Shown here: in pieces, positions 1 through 5,393 of the stretch | Layout of the letters: every line of letters begins with the position of its first letter | How positions within the stretch are numbered: position 1 is the first letter of the stretch | Translations under genes and position numbers: made by a program | The notes under the pieces: model-generated | Databases searched by the model: none | What the model saw: the letters and a program-made list of their open reading frames with translations, nothing else | What the model was told of the DNA's origin: nothing | Assembly (NCBI GenBank): GCA_030642025.1 | Contig: DAOWOO010000073.1 | Location: forward strand, 1 to 6,904 | Length of the DNA stretch: 6,904 nucleotides | Origin: Candidatus Zixiibacteriota bacterium | GTDB lineage: Bacteria; Zixibacteria; MSB-5A5; GN15; PGXB01 | Direction of reading: 5' to 3'

Positions 1-306
1 GACGATGCCTATCACCCGCTTTTCTGGGCATCGAAACTGCATTTCTTTATTACTGAACAGCCGTTTTATAATTTCCCATACACTTTCGGTTTTCTCTTTG
101 CCACCGGGGTTTACAGCCGTGCCAAAAAAGAAGGCAAGGCCTTTGCACCGAAATACGATGCTCTGTTAAGGGATACCGGTATGATGACCTGCGAGGAATT
201 GGCCGAGAAGCATCTTGGTGTAGATTTAACCAAAGATGATTTCTGGAATGAGGCGGTCAATCTGACCCTGACCGATGTTGACGAGTTTGTCAAGTTGGTT
301 GGGTAG
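1..306 (+). CDS. C-terminal part of M3-family oligoendopeptidase (PepF-like)
   Basis: The open frame enters from the left edge and ends at TAG 304-306, leaving 101 residues of what is normally a protein of about 550-600 residues. The visible part contains the C-terminal block typical of M3B oligoendopeptidases: HPLFWASKLHFF, then FYNFPYTFGFLFATGVYS, then a tail with LLRDTGMMTCEELAEKHLG and a DLTKDDFW segment. This region forms part of the substrate channel of these zinc peptidases, which cut short peptides in the cytoplasm. The catalytic HExxH motif would lie upstream, outside the window, so activity cannot be judged. The family call rests on the NFPYTFGFLF block and the ordered tail and is fairly secure. 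Assignment to PepF rather than another M3B subgroup is less so. The gene is convergent with the membrane polyferredoxin gene to its right. Confidence 0.85.
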   Translation, partial: DDAYHPLFWASKLHFFITEQPFYNFPYTFGFLFATGVYSRAKKEGKAFAPKYDALLRDTGMMTCEELAEKHLGVDLTKDDFWNEAVNLTLTDVDEFVKLVG

Positions 307-320
307 ATAGGAGTTTTGGG

Positions 321-342
321 TGCCGGGTCTGACTGCCCGGCA
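321..342. terminator. GC-rich hairpin between convergent genes, possible terminator
   Basis: TGCCGGG (321-327) and CCCGGCA (336-342) form a perfect 7-bp stem with an 8-base loop. It starts 14 bases after the stop of the peptidase gene and lies 20 bases beyond the stop of the convergent membrane-protein gene. On the plus strand it is followed by an AT-rich tract (ACAATTATTATA) but not a clean T-run. On the minus strand there is no T-run. It probably serves the peptidase gene and may act for both. Confidence 0.5.
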
Positions 343-362
343 TACAATTATTATAGACAATC

Positions 363-1670
363 TTATATCCTCGCCAATCCCATGCAGGCGGCGTGGAGCG
401 AGACAATCATGACGATAAAAACCGTCCGGGCGGTTCTGGCCTTCAGTCCCGGAAAACTGTATTCGATAAATCCGTCCTCGCAACTGTGAAGGCAGTCGCC
501 GCACAGGGTGCAGGTGACCGCCGGTTTACGCCTTTTAATGTCGCTTAAATTCAGTGCATCATAACGGCAGGACAACCGACAGATGCCGCAGTCGGTGCAA
601 TTATCATTAATTTTAATCCGAAACGGATTGATTTTTCCCAGCCAATCGGCCAGAAGACCTATCGGGCAGAATACCACACAATGAGTCATCGAGCCGGTTT
701 TCCGCGACCAGAGAAGCATCACCGCTACCCCAACCAGCCCGAAAGCCAGACCAAGGATAGTTGCAATAACCGATGATACCCCTACCAGTCTTAATACTAT
801 GGCAGTGGCTATTACAATTATCGTTATAATAATCCGTACCGGAGTGCGCCAATGGGGGAGTTTTTTCGGCTTTTTGCGGCCGCCTGAGGCGGCGCTGTCC
901 CATGCTCCGATATAACACAGATGCGAGCACCAGGCCGGGCCGACCAATAAAACAGTCGAGACAAACAGAATCGGCATGAACAGCCCCTCTCCGCGATAGA
1001 GCGGCCCGGCAATAATCATGGCCGGGATCGGAAGATGCAGTTTGCCGGTCATGAGAAATTTTTCAAATCCGGCCAGTCCCAAAATCAACTGAGCAAAAAA
1101 GACGGCGGAAAACAAAAGCCAGATACGTCTCCGCCAGACAGGTGTTTTTGACGGGTCGAGCATTTTCTCGGTGATAACAGCGGCATAAGTGGATAACAAA
1201 AATATCTCAAACCAGCCCAGGCCGGGGATGAATCGTTCCAGCAGCAGGAGCGGGAGCCCAACCTTGAATTGTACGACAGCCAGTAAAATACCGGTAAATA
1301 TAAATGCTCCGGCAGATGGGTTTGCGTACTCTTCCAAGCGATTATATAACCTCTGGTTTTTTTTGGATCTGAGGATATAGGCAGAGAGTAATGTAAATAT
1401 GGCAACTGTCCCAAGTATGATGGCCAGCCGTGCCCAGGGCTGTTCAAAAGCAATTCTGGTCTTTACAAACTCAACGGTGGTATCGATCCAGATTAAAGCT
1501 CCGGCTAAAAGAAGGATTTGCAGGACTGTCAATGACCAGCGTCGTTTCAATAATAAAAGCAGGGGAGCGGCCAGTGATACCGCCATAGGTCCGAGGTGAC
1601 CGATCCTTAAAAAATGCGCCGACAGAAATAGCGCCGACAAGATTACCGGAAGCAAACGAAGGACAGTCAT
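363..1670 (-). CDS. Polytopic membrane polyferredoxin, NapH/NosR-like 4Fe-4S protein
   Basis: This 435-residue integral membrane protein probably passes electrons between the quinone pool or a cytoplasmic donor and a partner. Hydrophobic stretches suitable for membrane spans lie near residues 1-20, 28-41, 45-62, 81-100, 121-144, 153-166, 183-202, 230-247, 279-296, 299-321 and 416-432. Two paired-cysteine motifs of the NapH/NosR/RdxA type follow spans: C248-x3-C252 and C331-x3-C335-P. The first lacks the usual proline after its second cysteine. Two ferredoxin motifs come next, C358/C361/C364/C368 and C387/C390/C393/C397, each CxxCxxCxxxC and expected to hold a 4Fe-4S cluster. It is the last gene of a three-gene operon, 14 bases after the cupin stop. 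A purine-rich AGAGGG lies upstream of the ATG. The long membrane region before the first CxxxC motif is larger than in NapH, so this is a relative rather than an orthologue. The exact partner is unknown. Confidence 0.8.
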   Translation of the reverse strand: MTVLRLLPVILSALFLSAHFLRIGHLGPMAVSLAAPLLLLLKRRWSLTVLQILLLAGALIWIDTTVEFVKTRIAFEQPWARLAIILGTVAIFTLLSAYILRSKKNQRLYNRLEEYANPSAGAFIFTGILLAVVQFKVGLPLLLLERFIPGLGWFEIFLLSTYAAVITEKMLDPSKTPVWRRRIWLLFSAVFFAQLILGLAGFEKFLMTGKLHLPIPAMIIAGPLYRGEGLFMPILFVSTVLLVGPAWCSHLCYIGAWDSAASGGRKKPKKLPHWRTPVRIIITIIVIATAIVLRLVGVSSVIATILGLAFGLVGVAVMLLWSRKTGSMTHCVVFCPIGLLADWLGKINPFRIKINDNCTDCGICRLSCRYDALNLSDIKRRKPAVTCTLCGDCLHSCEDGFIEYSFPGLKARTARTVFIVMIVSLHAACMGLARI

Positions 1671-1684
1671 TATGATTATTCCCT

Positions 1685-2029
1685 CTATCCCCGAAGCATA
1701 GTCAGGAGCATTTTAAACGGTTTGTCCGCATACAAAGCGTGCGGTATATCAGCCGGCATAATTACGATTTCGCCTGTTTTCGTCGTGACCGTTTCGCCGC
1801 CGATAACCAGCCGCACTTCACCATCGTACACCTGCACCATGGCGTCGAACGGCGATGTATGCTCGCTTATGCTCTGCCCGGCGTCAAGGGCAAAGAGAGT
1901 AACATTGCCGCTTTTGGCCTTCATAATTGTCCGGCTGACGATTGATCCGTCGGCATAATCAATCAGCCTGGTCAGTTTATGGTCTACAGCTACGGCCAAT
2001 GATGCCGAATTATTATTCTTCTCATTCAT
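1685..2029 (-). CDS. Small single-domain cupin, ferredoxin-operon type
   Basis: This is a 114-residue cytoplasmic protein with one cupin beta-barrel. Cupin motif 1 is seen at 51-71 (GQSISEHTSPFDAMVQVYDGE shape) and motif 2 around 86-97 (GEIVIMPADIPH). Candidate metal ligands are H57 and H97. The second histidine of the usual HxH pair is replaced by S59, so metal binding may be atypical. The N-terminus carries a SIVSRTIMKAKSGNVTLFALD stretch that I associate with small cupins next to redox genes. Catalysis is not shown, and a sensing or small-molecule-binding role is equally possible. The start ATG follows a GAGA five bases upstream. The gene lies 20 bases after the ferredoxin gene's tandem TAA TAA stops and 14 bases before the membrane polyferredoxin, so the three are almost surely co-transcribed. 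Confidence 0.8.
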   Translation of the reverse strand: MNEKNNNSASLAVAVDHKLTRLIDYADGSIVSRTIMKAKSGNVTLFALDAGQSISEHTSPFDAMVQVYDGEVRLVIGGETVTTKTGEIVIMPADIPHALYADKPFKMLLTMLRG

Positions 2030-2049
2030 ATTATTCTCTTTTTCCTTTA

Positions 2050-2847
2050 TTAGGCGGCAATTGTTTCCAGTACCTGGCCGCGAATCCCGATCTTTATTAT
2101 CGATAGCTGGATATCCTTACCGGAGTTTTCCAGCGCAATGCGAACCAGTTGAACCAGCCCGAAACAGCAGGGAACTTCCATGATGGCCAGTTCTATAGAT
2201 TTAAGATTATTCTGCGCGAAAATCTCAGCCAGTTTCTTTATGTATAATTCAACATTGTCAAGTTTGGGACAGCCGATTAAAAGGGTTTTGCCGGCCAGCA
2301 TTGTCGAGTGAAAATCGGGCAGGGCGAACGGAACACAATCAGCCGCAATCAGAAGCTCGGCATTATCGAAATATGGCGCCTGGATTGGCGCCAGGTTCAA
2401 CTGCACCGGCCAGTTGCGGAGTTGAGAGGTTTTCTCTGCAGCTACTGAATATCTTTTCATTGCCGCATCAGGTTCAGGACAATTCAAAGATTGTGCCTGA
2501 GAACCGGGGCATCCCTGGTGGATTTGCTGCAGGTGAGGATGTCCGATTTCGGGAAGCTTTGCCTTCCTGTCAGTAATGGATTCCGGTTTGCCTTCCGCTG
2601 CCTGTAATTGGGCCAGGTGTTTTTTTACAGCTTCGGGATTAAAACCTTCAACATCGCGATCCTCAACCGTCAGGGCTCCCTGCGGGCATTCGCCCAAACA
2701 GGCGCCCAGCCCGTCGCAGTACGTCTCGCTGACCAGTTTGGCCTTACCGTCGATAATCTGCAGCGCTCCTTCGGCACAGGCCGGTACACACTCGCCGCAT
2801 CCGTCACATTTTTCCTCATCGATTATTATCATCTTGCGAATTGCCAT
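2050..2847 (-). CDS. Ferredoxin-like iron-sulfur protein, FrdX-like, first gene of redox operon
   Basis: This 265-residue soluble protein probably carries electrons for reductive chemistry. The N-terminal ferredoxin domain (about 8-62) has a full CxxCxxCxxxC site at C14, C17, C20 and C24. A second site has only three of the usual cysteines, C44-x5-C50-x3-C54-P, with DGLGA where the second cysteine would be. A variable linker follows, with GCPGS at 112-116. The C-terminal domain (about 145-265) has LLIAADCVPF (165-174), IGCPKLDN (191-198) and MEVPCCFG (223-230), whose cysteines C171, C193, C227 and C228 are conserved in my recollection of this family and could bind a further cofactor. Such proteins accompany hybrid-cluster protein (Hcp) in several anaerobes as FrdX, a link from family knowledge only. 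ATG at 2847 is preceded by CTGGAG with a 6-base spacer, a strong ribosome site. An FNR-type box lies upstream. Confidence 0.8.
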   Translation of the reverse strand: MAIRKMIIIDEEKCDGCGECVPACAEGALQIIDGKAKLVSETYCDGLGACLGECPQGALTVEDRDVEGFNPEAVKKHLAQLQAAEGKPESITDRKAKLPEIGHPHLQQIHQGCPGSQAQSLNCPEPDAAMKRYSVAAEKTSQLRNWPVQLNLAPIQAPYFDNAELLIAADCVPFALPDFHSTMLAGKTLLIGCPKLDNVELYIKKLAEIFAQNNLKSIELAIMEVPCCFGLVQLVRIALENSGKDIQLSIIKIGIRGQVLETIAA

Positions 2848-2875
2848 ATTTTTCTCCAGTCTGTTTTATCAAATA

Positions 2876-2924
2876 CGGCGGTAATATCGAAAAATGGAGC
2901 GGAACTGTCCTTGACTCAAATCAA
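2876..2924 (-). promoter_or_regulatory. FNR-type operator and class II promoter of the ferredoxin operon
   Basis: On the minus strand the sequence TTGAT-TTGA-GTCAA (2924 to 2911) matches the FNR/DNR consensus TTGAT-N4-ATCAA at 9 of 10 positions. A -10 candidate GATATT (2888-2883) matches TATAAT at 4 of 6. It lies 17 bases from AGGACA (2911-2906), which matches TTGACA at 4 of 6. If transcription starts at 2876, the palindrome centre (2917.5) falls at -41.5, the classical class II activator position. The leader is then 28 bases. A weak core promoter plus this spacing suggests activation by a Crp/Fnr protein. The positions were read by eye and the start site is inferred. Confidence 0.6.
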
Positions 2925-2942
2925 AACACCAATCTTTATATG
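2911..2942 (+). promoter_or_regulatory. Possible promoter of the HEPN-like gene overlapping the FNR-type box
   Basis: On the plus strand the same box begins with TTGACT (2911-2916), which matches TTGACA at 5 of 6. Weak -10 candidates lie 18-20 bases downstream (TTTATA 2935-2940, TATATG 2937-2942). A start near 2948 would leave a leader of about 20 bases before ATG 2969. The -10 is poor, so this is tentative. If real, a regulator bound to the box would cover the -35 of this gene. Confidence 0.25.
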
Positions 2943-2953
2943 AAATCTGGAAA

Positions 2954-2961
2954 TTGTATTA
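2954..2961. repeat. 8-bp direct repeat TTGTATTA, left copy
   Basis: TTGTATTA occurs here and again at 3897-3904, on the two sides of the AT-rich HEPN-like gene. The right copy supplies the stop codon of the Crp/Fnr gene. The pattern is compatible with a target-site duplication, but such a short AT-rich match can arise by chance. Confidence 0.3.
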
Positions 2962-2978
2962 GGTAATTATGTATATAA
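2958..2978. repeat. Imperfect direct repeat, left copy (ATTAGGT-N6-GTATATAA)
   Basis: ATTAGGT (2958-2964), six bases, then GTATATAA (2971-2978). The right copy has ATTAGGT (3870-3876), seven bases, then GTATATAA (3884-3891). The left copy overlaps the start codon of the HEPN-like gene and the right copy overlaps its stop. It could be a recombination scar, or two similar ribosome-site-plus-start contexts. Confidence 0.4.
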
Positions 2979-3874
2979 CACACCTAATTGACAAAACAGA
3001 TAAAACCAATAATATATCTAATAAGAGTTTGTGGCAATCAGGAACATTTATTAGCTTATTTGATATGATTGAAAAGTTAGAAATTACCAGTTTAATTGCG
3101 GCTTATGCAATTATCCACCATTTACAAAACATGTTGAGTACTGAAAAGGTTTTTAAGGATCACGAACCATTTATATTTGTTAGAGATCAATTAAAATTGG
3201 CAAGAAAACTGTTATCATCATACGATTTGGGGAATATAGATGATTTATTTGAGAATACATACAGATCAATTGAAGAAAGTTCGTTCAAGCCGTATTTGGG
3301 TAATGACAATTATAAAGAATTTGTACTTGGGTGTGTAAACGGTATAGATACTGTAATTAGCCATGAGCTAAAATCTCAACAATGCTACATACTCCCAAGA
3401 AATTTAATAAGGTATTCAGACACCGAATCGCTTAAGTTTGAAGAGTTTTCTAAGATAAGTGGTTGTCTCTTTGAAATGAAAGAGGCTCAATTATGCTTGG
3501 TGTTTGGGAGAGATACGGCTTGCGTATTTCATTGTATGTGCGCCCTTGAAAATGTATGGCCTACTATCGAGAATATTGTACAGAAACATGGAATAAGCTG
3601 GTCTTTAGGCTCTGTAGCCTTTGGAAAAAACTGGGGCAATTTATTAAATGAATTGGATAAGGAAATTAAGGAAACAAAGCAAAAGCATAAAGCAAAACAG
3701 AACAAAGGGATGCTTGAAACACTATCTAACATCTCTGCGCATATGCGGGCTATAAAAGAAGCTTGGCGTGATGATACTATGCATGCTCGTGGGCCTTTTA
3801 GCCAAAAAGTGGCTATTGATGTTTTTAATACAACTTGCATCTTTCTAAACTATTTGGCGTCTTTAGAGGATTAG
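2969..3874 (+). CDS. Uncharacterised HEPN-like protein on an AT-rich insert
   Basis: This 301-residue protein has no signal peptide or membrane span that I can see. I do not know an assigned function. It resembles a widespread uncharacterised family with two recognisable blocks. The first is KEAQLCLVFGRDTACVFHCMCALE (about 171-194), containing R181-x6-H188. The second is AIKEAWRDDTMHARGPF near the C-terminus, containing R267-x4-H272. Helical sequence ending in FNTTCIFLNYLASL follows it. An R-x4-6-H motif followed by a final helix is the hallmark of HEPN domains, many of which are RNases in toxin or phage-defence systems. That role is inference here. A lysine/glutamate-rich helix (229-247) may be coiled. 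Base composition differs sharply from its neighbours: three sampled 60-base rows have 25, 35 and 40% GC, against 62% in rows of both flanking genes. It stands alone on its strand, divergent from the ferredoxin and convergent with the regulator. The start has only a weak AGG upstream, so M33 is an alternative. Confidence 0.7.
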   Translation: MYITHLIDKTDKTNNISNKSLWQSGTFISLFDMIEKLEITSLIAAYAIIHHLQNMLSTEKVFKDHEPFIFVRDQLKLARKLLSSYDLGNIDDLFENTYRSIEESSFKPYLGNDNYKEFVLGCVNGIDTVISHELKSQQCYILPRNLIRYSDTESLKFEEFSKISGCLFEMKEAQLCLVFGRDTACVFHCMCALENVWPTIENIVQKHGISWSLGSVAFGKNWGNLLNELDKEIKETKQKHKAKQNKGMLETLSNISAHMRAIKEAWRDDTMHARGPFSQKVAIDVFNTTCIFLNYLASLED

Positions 3875-3891
3875 GTTTATGAAGTATATAA
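3870..3891. repeat. Imperfect direct repeat, right copy (ATTAGGT-N7-GTATATAA)
   Basis: This is the partner of 2958-2978, lying 912 bases away across the stop codon of the HEPN-like gene. It shares both outer blocks, with a one-base difference in spacing. It also holds an ATG (3879) opening a 21-codon frame that runs into the regulator gene on the opposite strand. Confidence 0.4.
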
Positions 3892-3896
3892 TTGCC

Positions 3897-3904
3897 TTGT
3901 ATTA
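3897..3904. repeat. 8-bp direct repeat TTGTATTA, right copy
   Basis: This is the second copy of the repeat at 2954-2961. Its last three bases are the complement of the TAA stop of the Crp/Fnr gene. Removing one copy plus the intervening DNA would leave an intact regulator gene followed by a 114-base gap to the ferredoxin start. Confidence 0.3.
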
Positions 3905-4579
3905 TATTTTTTCGCCGTCGGCTATGGCGGTAAGGCGCTTTTGATCGACAATTGTAATGATTTTGCTGTCAACCTCTATGATCTTGTTTTCCTTGAACTT
4001 GCGCAGATTTCTGGAAAGGGTTTCGCTGATTGTGCCCAGGCGATTGGCCAATTCGGTTTTAGACGTATCAAGGATAATAGTATTGCTTCCCGCCTTTTCC
4101 GATTCGATCAGCAAAAATGATGCTATCCGGGCCGGAACTTCCTTGAGCGATAACTGTTCCACCTGATTATTAAAATCGCGCAGGAAGCCGGAAAGGGAAC
4201 TGATAATTTTCAGCGATATGAGCGGGATTTTTTTTAGAAGATTGATAAAGTCATTTTTGGGAAAGAAAGCCACAACAGAATCTTCCACGGCAACACAATT
4301 GGCCGGATACCGGTTGCCGTGAAAGATGGCAACTTCGGCAAAGAGCATTCCCTGTTTTATCTGGTGAAGCGTGTATTCCTTGCCATCTGGAGATGCCTTG
4401 TACAGTCTTACACGCCCGGATAATAGAATAAAAAAACCGTCCGCCGGATCACTCTCCAGAAATAGTATCTGCCCTCCGGCAATATTTTTAAACGTGGCAA
4501 TATCGGCGACCGCCGTCAGTTCATCCGGTTCGAGATCGCGGCCGAGGAAACTTCGGTGCAGAAGCTCTTCAAATTTCAT
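3902..4579 (-). CDS. Crp/Fnr-family transcriptional regulator, HcpR/DNR-like
   Basis: This is a 225-residue DNA-binding regulator of the usual Crp/Fnr length. Residues about 12-115 form the cyclic-nucleotide-binding-like beta-barrel (GGQILFLESDPADGFFILLSGRVRLY, then MLFAEVAIFHGNRYPANC). A dimerisation helix spans about 116-143, and a winged helix-turn-helix spans about 145-215. The recognition helix TISETLSRNLRKF contains E186, S189 and R190, the E-x-x-S-R pattern that FNR uses to read TTGAT half-sites. FNR's N-terminal cysteine cluster is missing: the only cysteine is C95, so it cannot bind FNR's 4Fe-4S oxygen sensor. The cAMP-pocket signature is also not preserved. This fits NO-sensing HcpR/DNR relatives, some of which bind haem, but no ligand is shown. 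It lies 41 bases after the methyltransferase stop, probably in the same transcript, with only a weak ribosome site. An FNR-type box stands before the nearby ferredoxin operon, its likely target. Confidence 0.85.
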   Translation of the reverse strand: MKFEELLHRSFLGRDLEPDELTAVADIATFKNIAGGQILFLESDPADGFFILLSGRVRLYKASPDGKEYTLHQIKQGMLFAEVAIFHGNRYPANCVAVEDSVVAFFPKNDFINLLKKIPLISLKIISSLSGFLRDFNNQVEQLSLKEVPARIASFLLIESEKAGSNTIILDTSKTELANRLGTISETLSRNLRKFKENKIIEVDSKIITIVDQKRLTAIADGEKI

Positions 4580-4620
4580 ATCGGCAAAATATCCAAATCA
4601 GCGTCTATCATGCAATAAGT

Positions 4621-5313
4621 TTATTTCACGGCTTTGTGTATGGCGGTGACACCGAAAAACCGGCGGTCGAAGGAAACCTCGGAAAAGCCGGTTTTATAAA
4701 GAATGTCGGCCAGTTCCTCGGCCGAATAAAACGAACGGATCGAACCCGATAGATATCTGTAACCGGCGCTTGAACCGGAAATCAGCCCGCCGGTCGGGGC
4801 GACAGTCAGTTTGACAAACAGGTGCATCAATCGCCTGATAACACCTGATTTGGGCTGGCTGGTTTCAAGATTTACAAACCGACCGTTTGGTTTTAAAACC
4901 CGGTGAAATTCCCTGAAATGTGAAAGCAGGCCCTCGGGTGTGGAATTTATATTCCGGGTAGCATATGAAATAGTAATCAGGTCAAAGCTGTCGTCCTCAA
5001 ACGGAAGATTACCGGCCTCGCTGATTACAAAATTGATTGCGTTACCGAATGGTTTGGCTCTGGCCAGAGTGAGCATGGGCAGTGAAAAATCGGCCGCATA
5101 TATTTTCGTTCCATCCCTGCTGAGCTTTTTCAGGTATCCTGCCATCTCGCCGGTTCCGGAGCATACATCAAGCCACCGTTCGCCCCCATCTGCCGCGGCA
5201 ATCTGCGCCGCCTTTTTCCGCGTGATTATATCCATCCCGAAAGTAAGGATATGATTGACCGGTTCGTATGTGCGCGGTATCCGGGCGTAAATGTTTTGAA
5301 GAACTTTGTTCAT
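4621..5313 (-). CDS. UbiE/MenG-like quinone methyltransferase
   Basis: This 230-residue SAM-dependent methyltransferase probably carries out C-methylation of demethylmenaquinone to menaquinone at the membrane surface. Class I SAM-binding motif I is LDVCSGTG (48-55), and the acidic residue after beta-2 is D75 (AADFS). UbiE-type signatures are FDLITISYATRNI (110-122), RVLKPNGRFVNLE (138-150), YRYLSGSIRSF (185-195) and the C-terminal GVTAIHK (221-227). The N-terminal part, IYARIPRTYEPVNHIL, matches the family's substrate-side helix pattern (F..IA..YD..NH.L). Length is normal. ATG at 5313 precedes this block directly. The ribosome site is weak (AAGAAAG). It lies between a cupin (80-base gap) and the Crp/Fnr gene (41-base gap) on the same strand. 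No ubiquinone genes are seen, so menaquinone is the likelier product. Another quinone ring is possible. Confidence 0.8.
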   Translation of the reverse strand: MNKVLQNIYARIPRTYEPVNHILTFGMDIITRKKAAQIAAADGGERWLDVCSGTGEMAGYLKKLSRDGTKIYAADFSLPMLTLARAKPFGNAINFVISEAGNLPFEDDSFDLITISYATRNINSTPEGLLSHFREFHRVLKPNGRFVNLETSQPKSGVIRRLMHLFVKLTVAPTGGLISGSSAGYRYLSGSIRSFYSAEELADILYKTGFSEVSFDRRFFGVTAIHKAVK

Positions 5314-5358
5314 GGGGATACTTTCTTGTAAAGGCGCATAGCTACCGGGTTAATGCCG

Positions 5359-5390
5359 TATGGAATGGACGAATATCTGCGAATTCCATA
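5359..5390. other. 8-bp perfect inverted repeat between cupin and methyltransferase genes
   Basis: TATGGAAT (5359-5366) and ATTCCATA (5383-5390) are perfect inverted copies with 16 bases between them, in the 80-base gap downstream of the cupin stop. No T-run follows on the minus strand, so it is not a standard terminator. It could be an RNA hairpin that trims expression between the genes, or an operator. Function is unknown. Confidence 0.35.
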
Positions 5391-5393
5391 GTA

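Noticed and set aside
2301..2943. Plus-strand frames of about 91-111 codons opposite the ferredoxin gene
   Set aside because: They are antisense to a well-supported iron-sulfur protein with conserved cysteine motifs, and the peptides have low-complexity serine-rich composition typical of shadow frames.
3879..3944. Short frame MKYIIALYYIF... (21 codons) starting just after the HEPN-like gene
   Set aside because: It overlaps the end of the regulator gene on the other strand and is too short to judge. It might be the remnant of a second gene on the insert, but nothing supports that.
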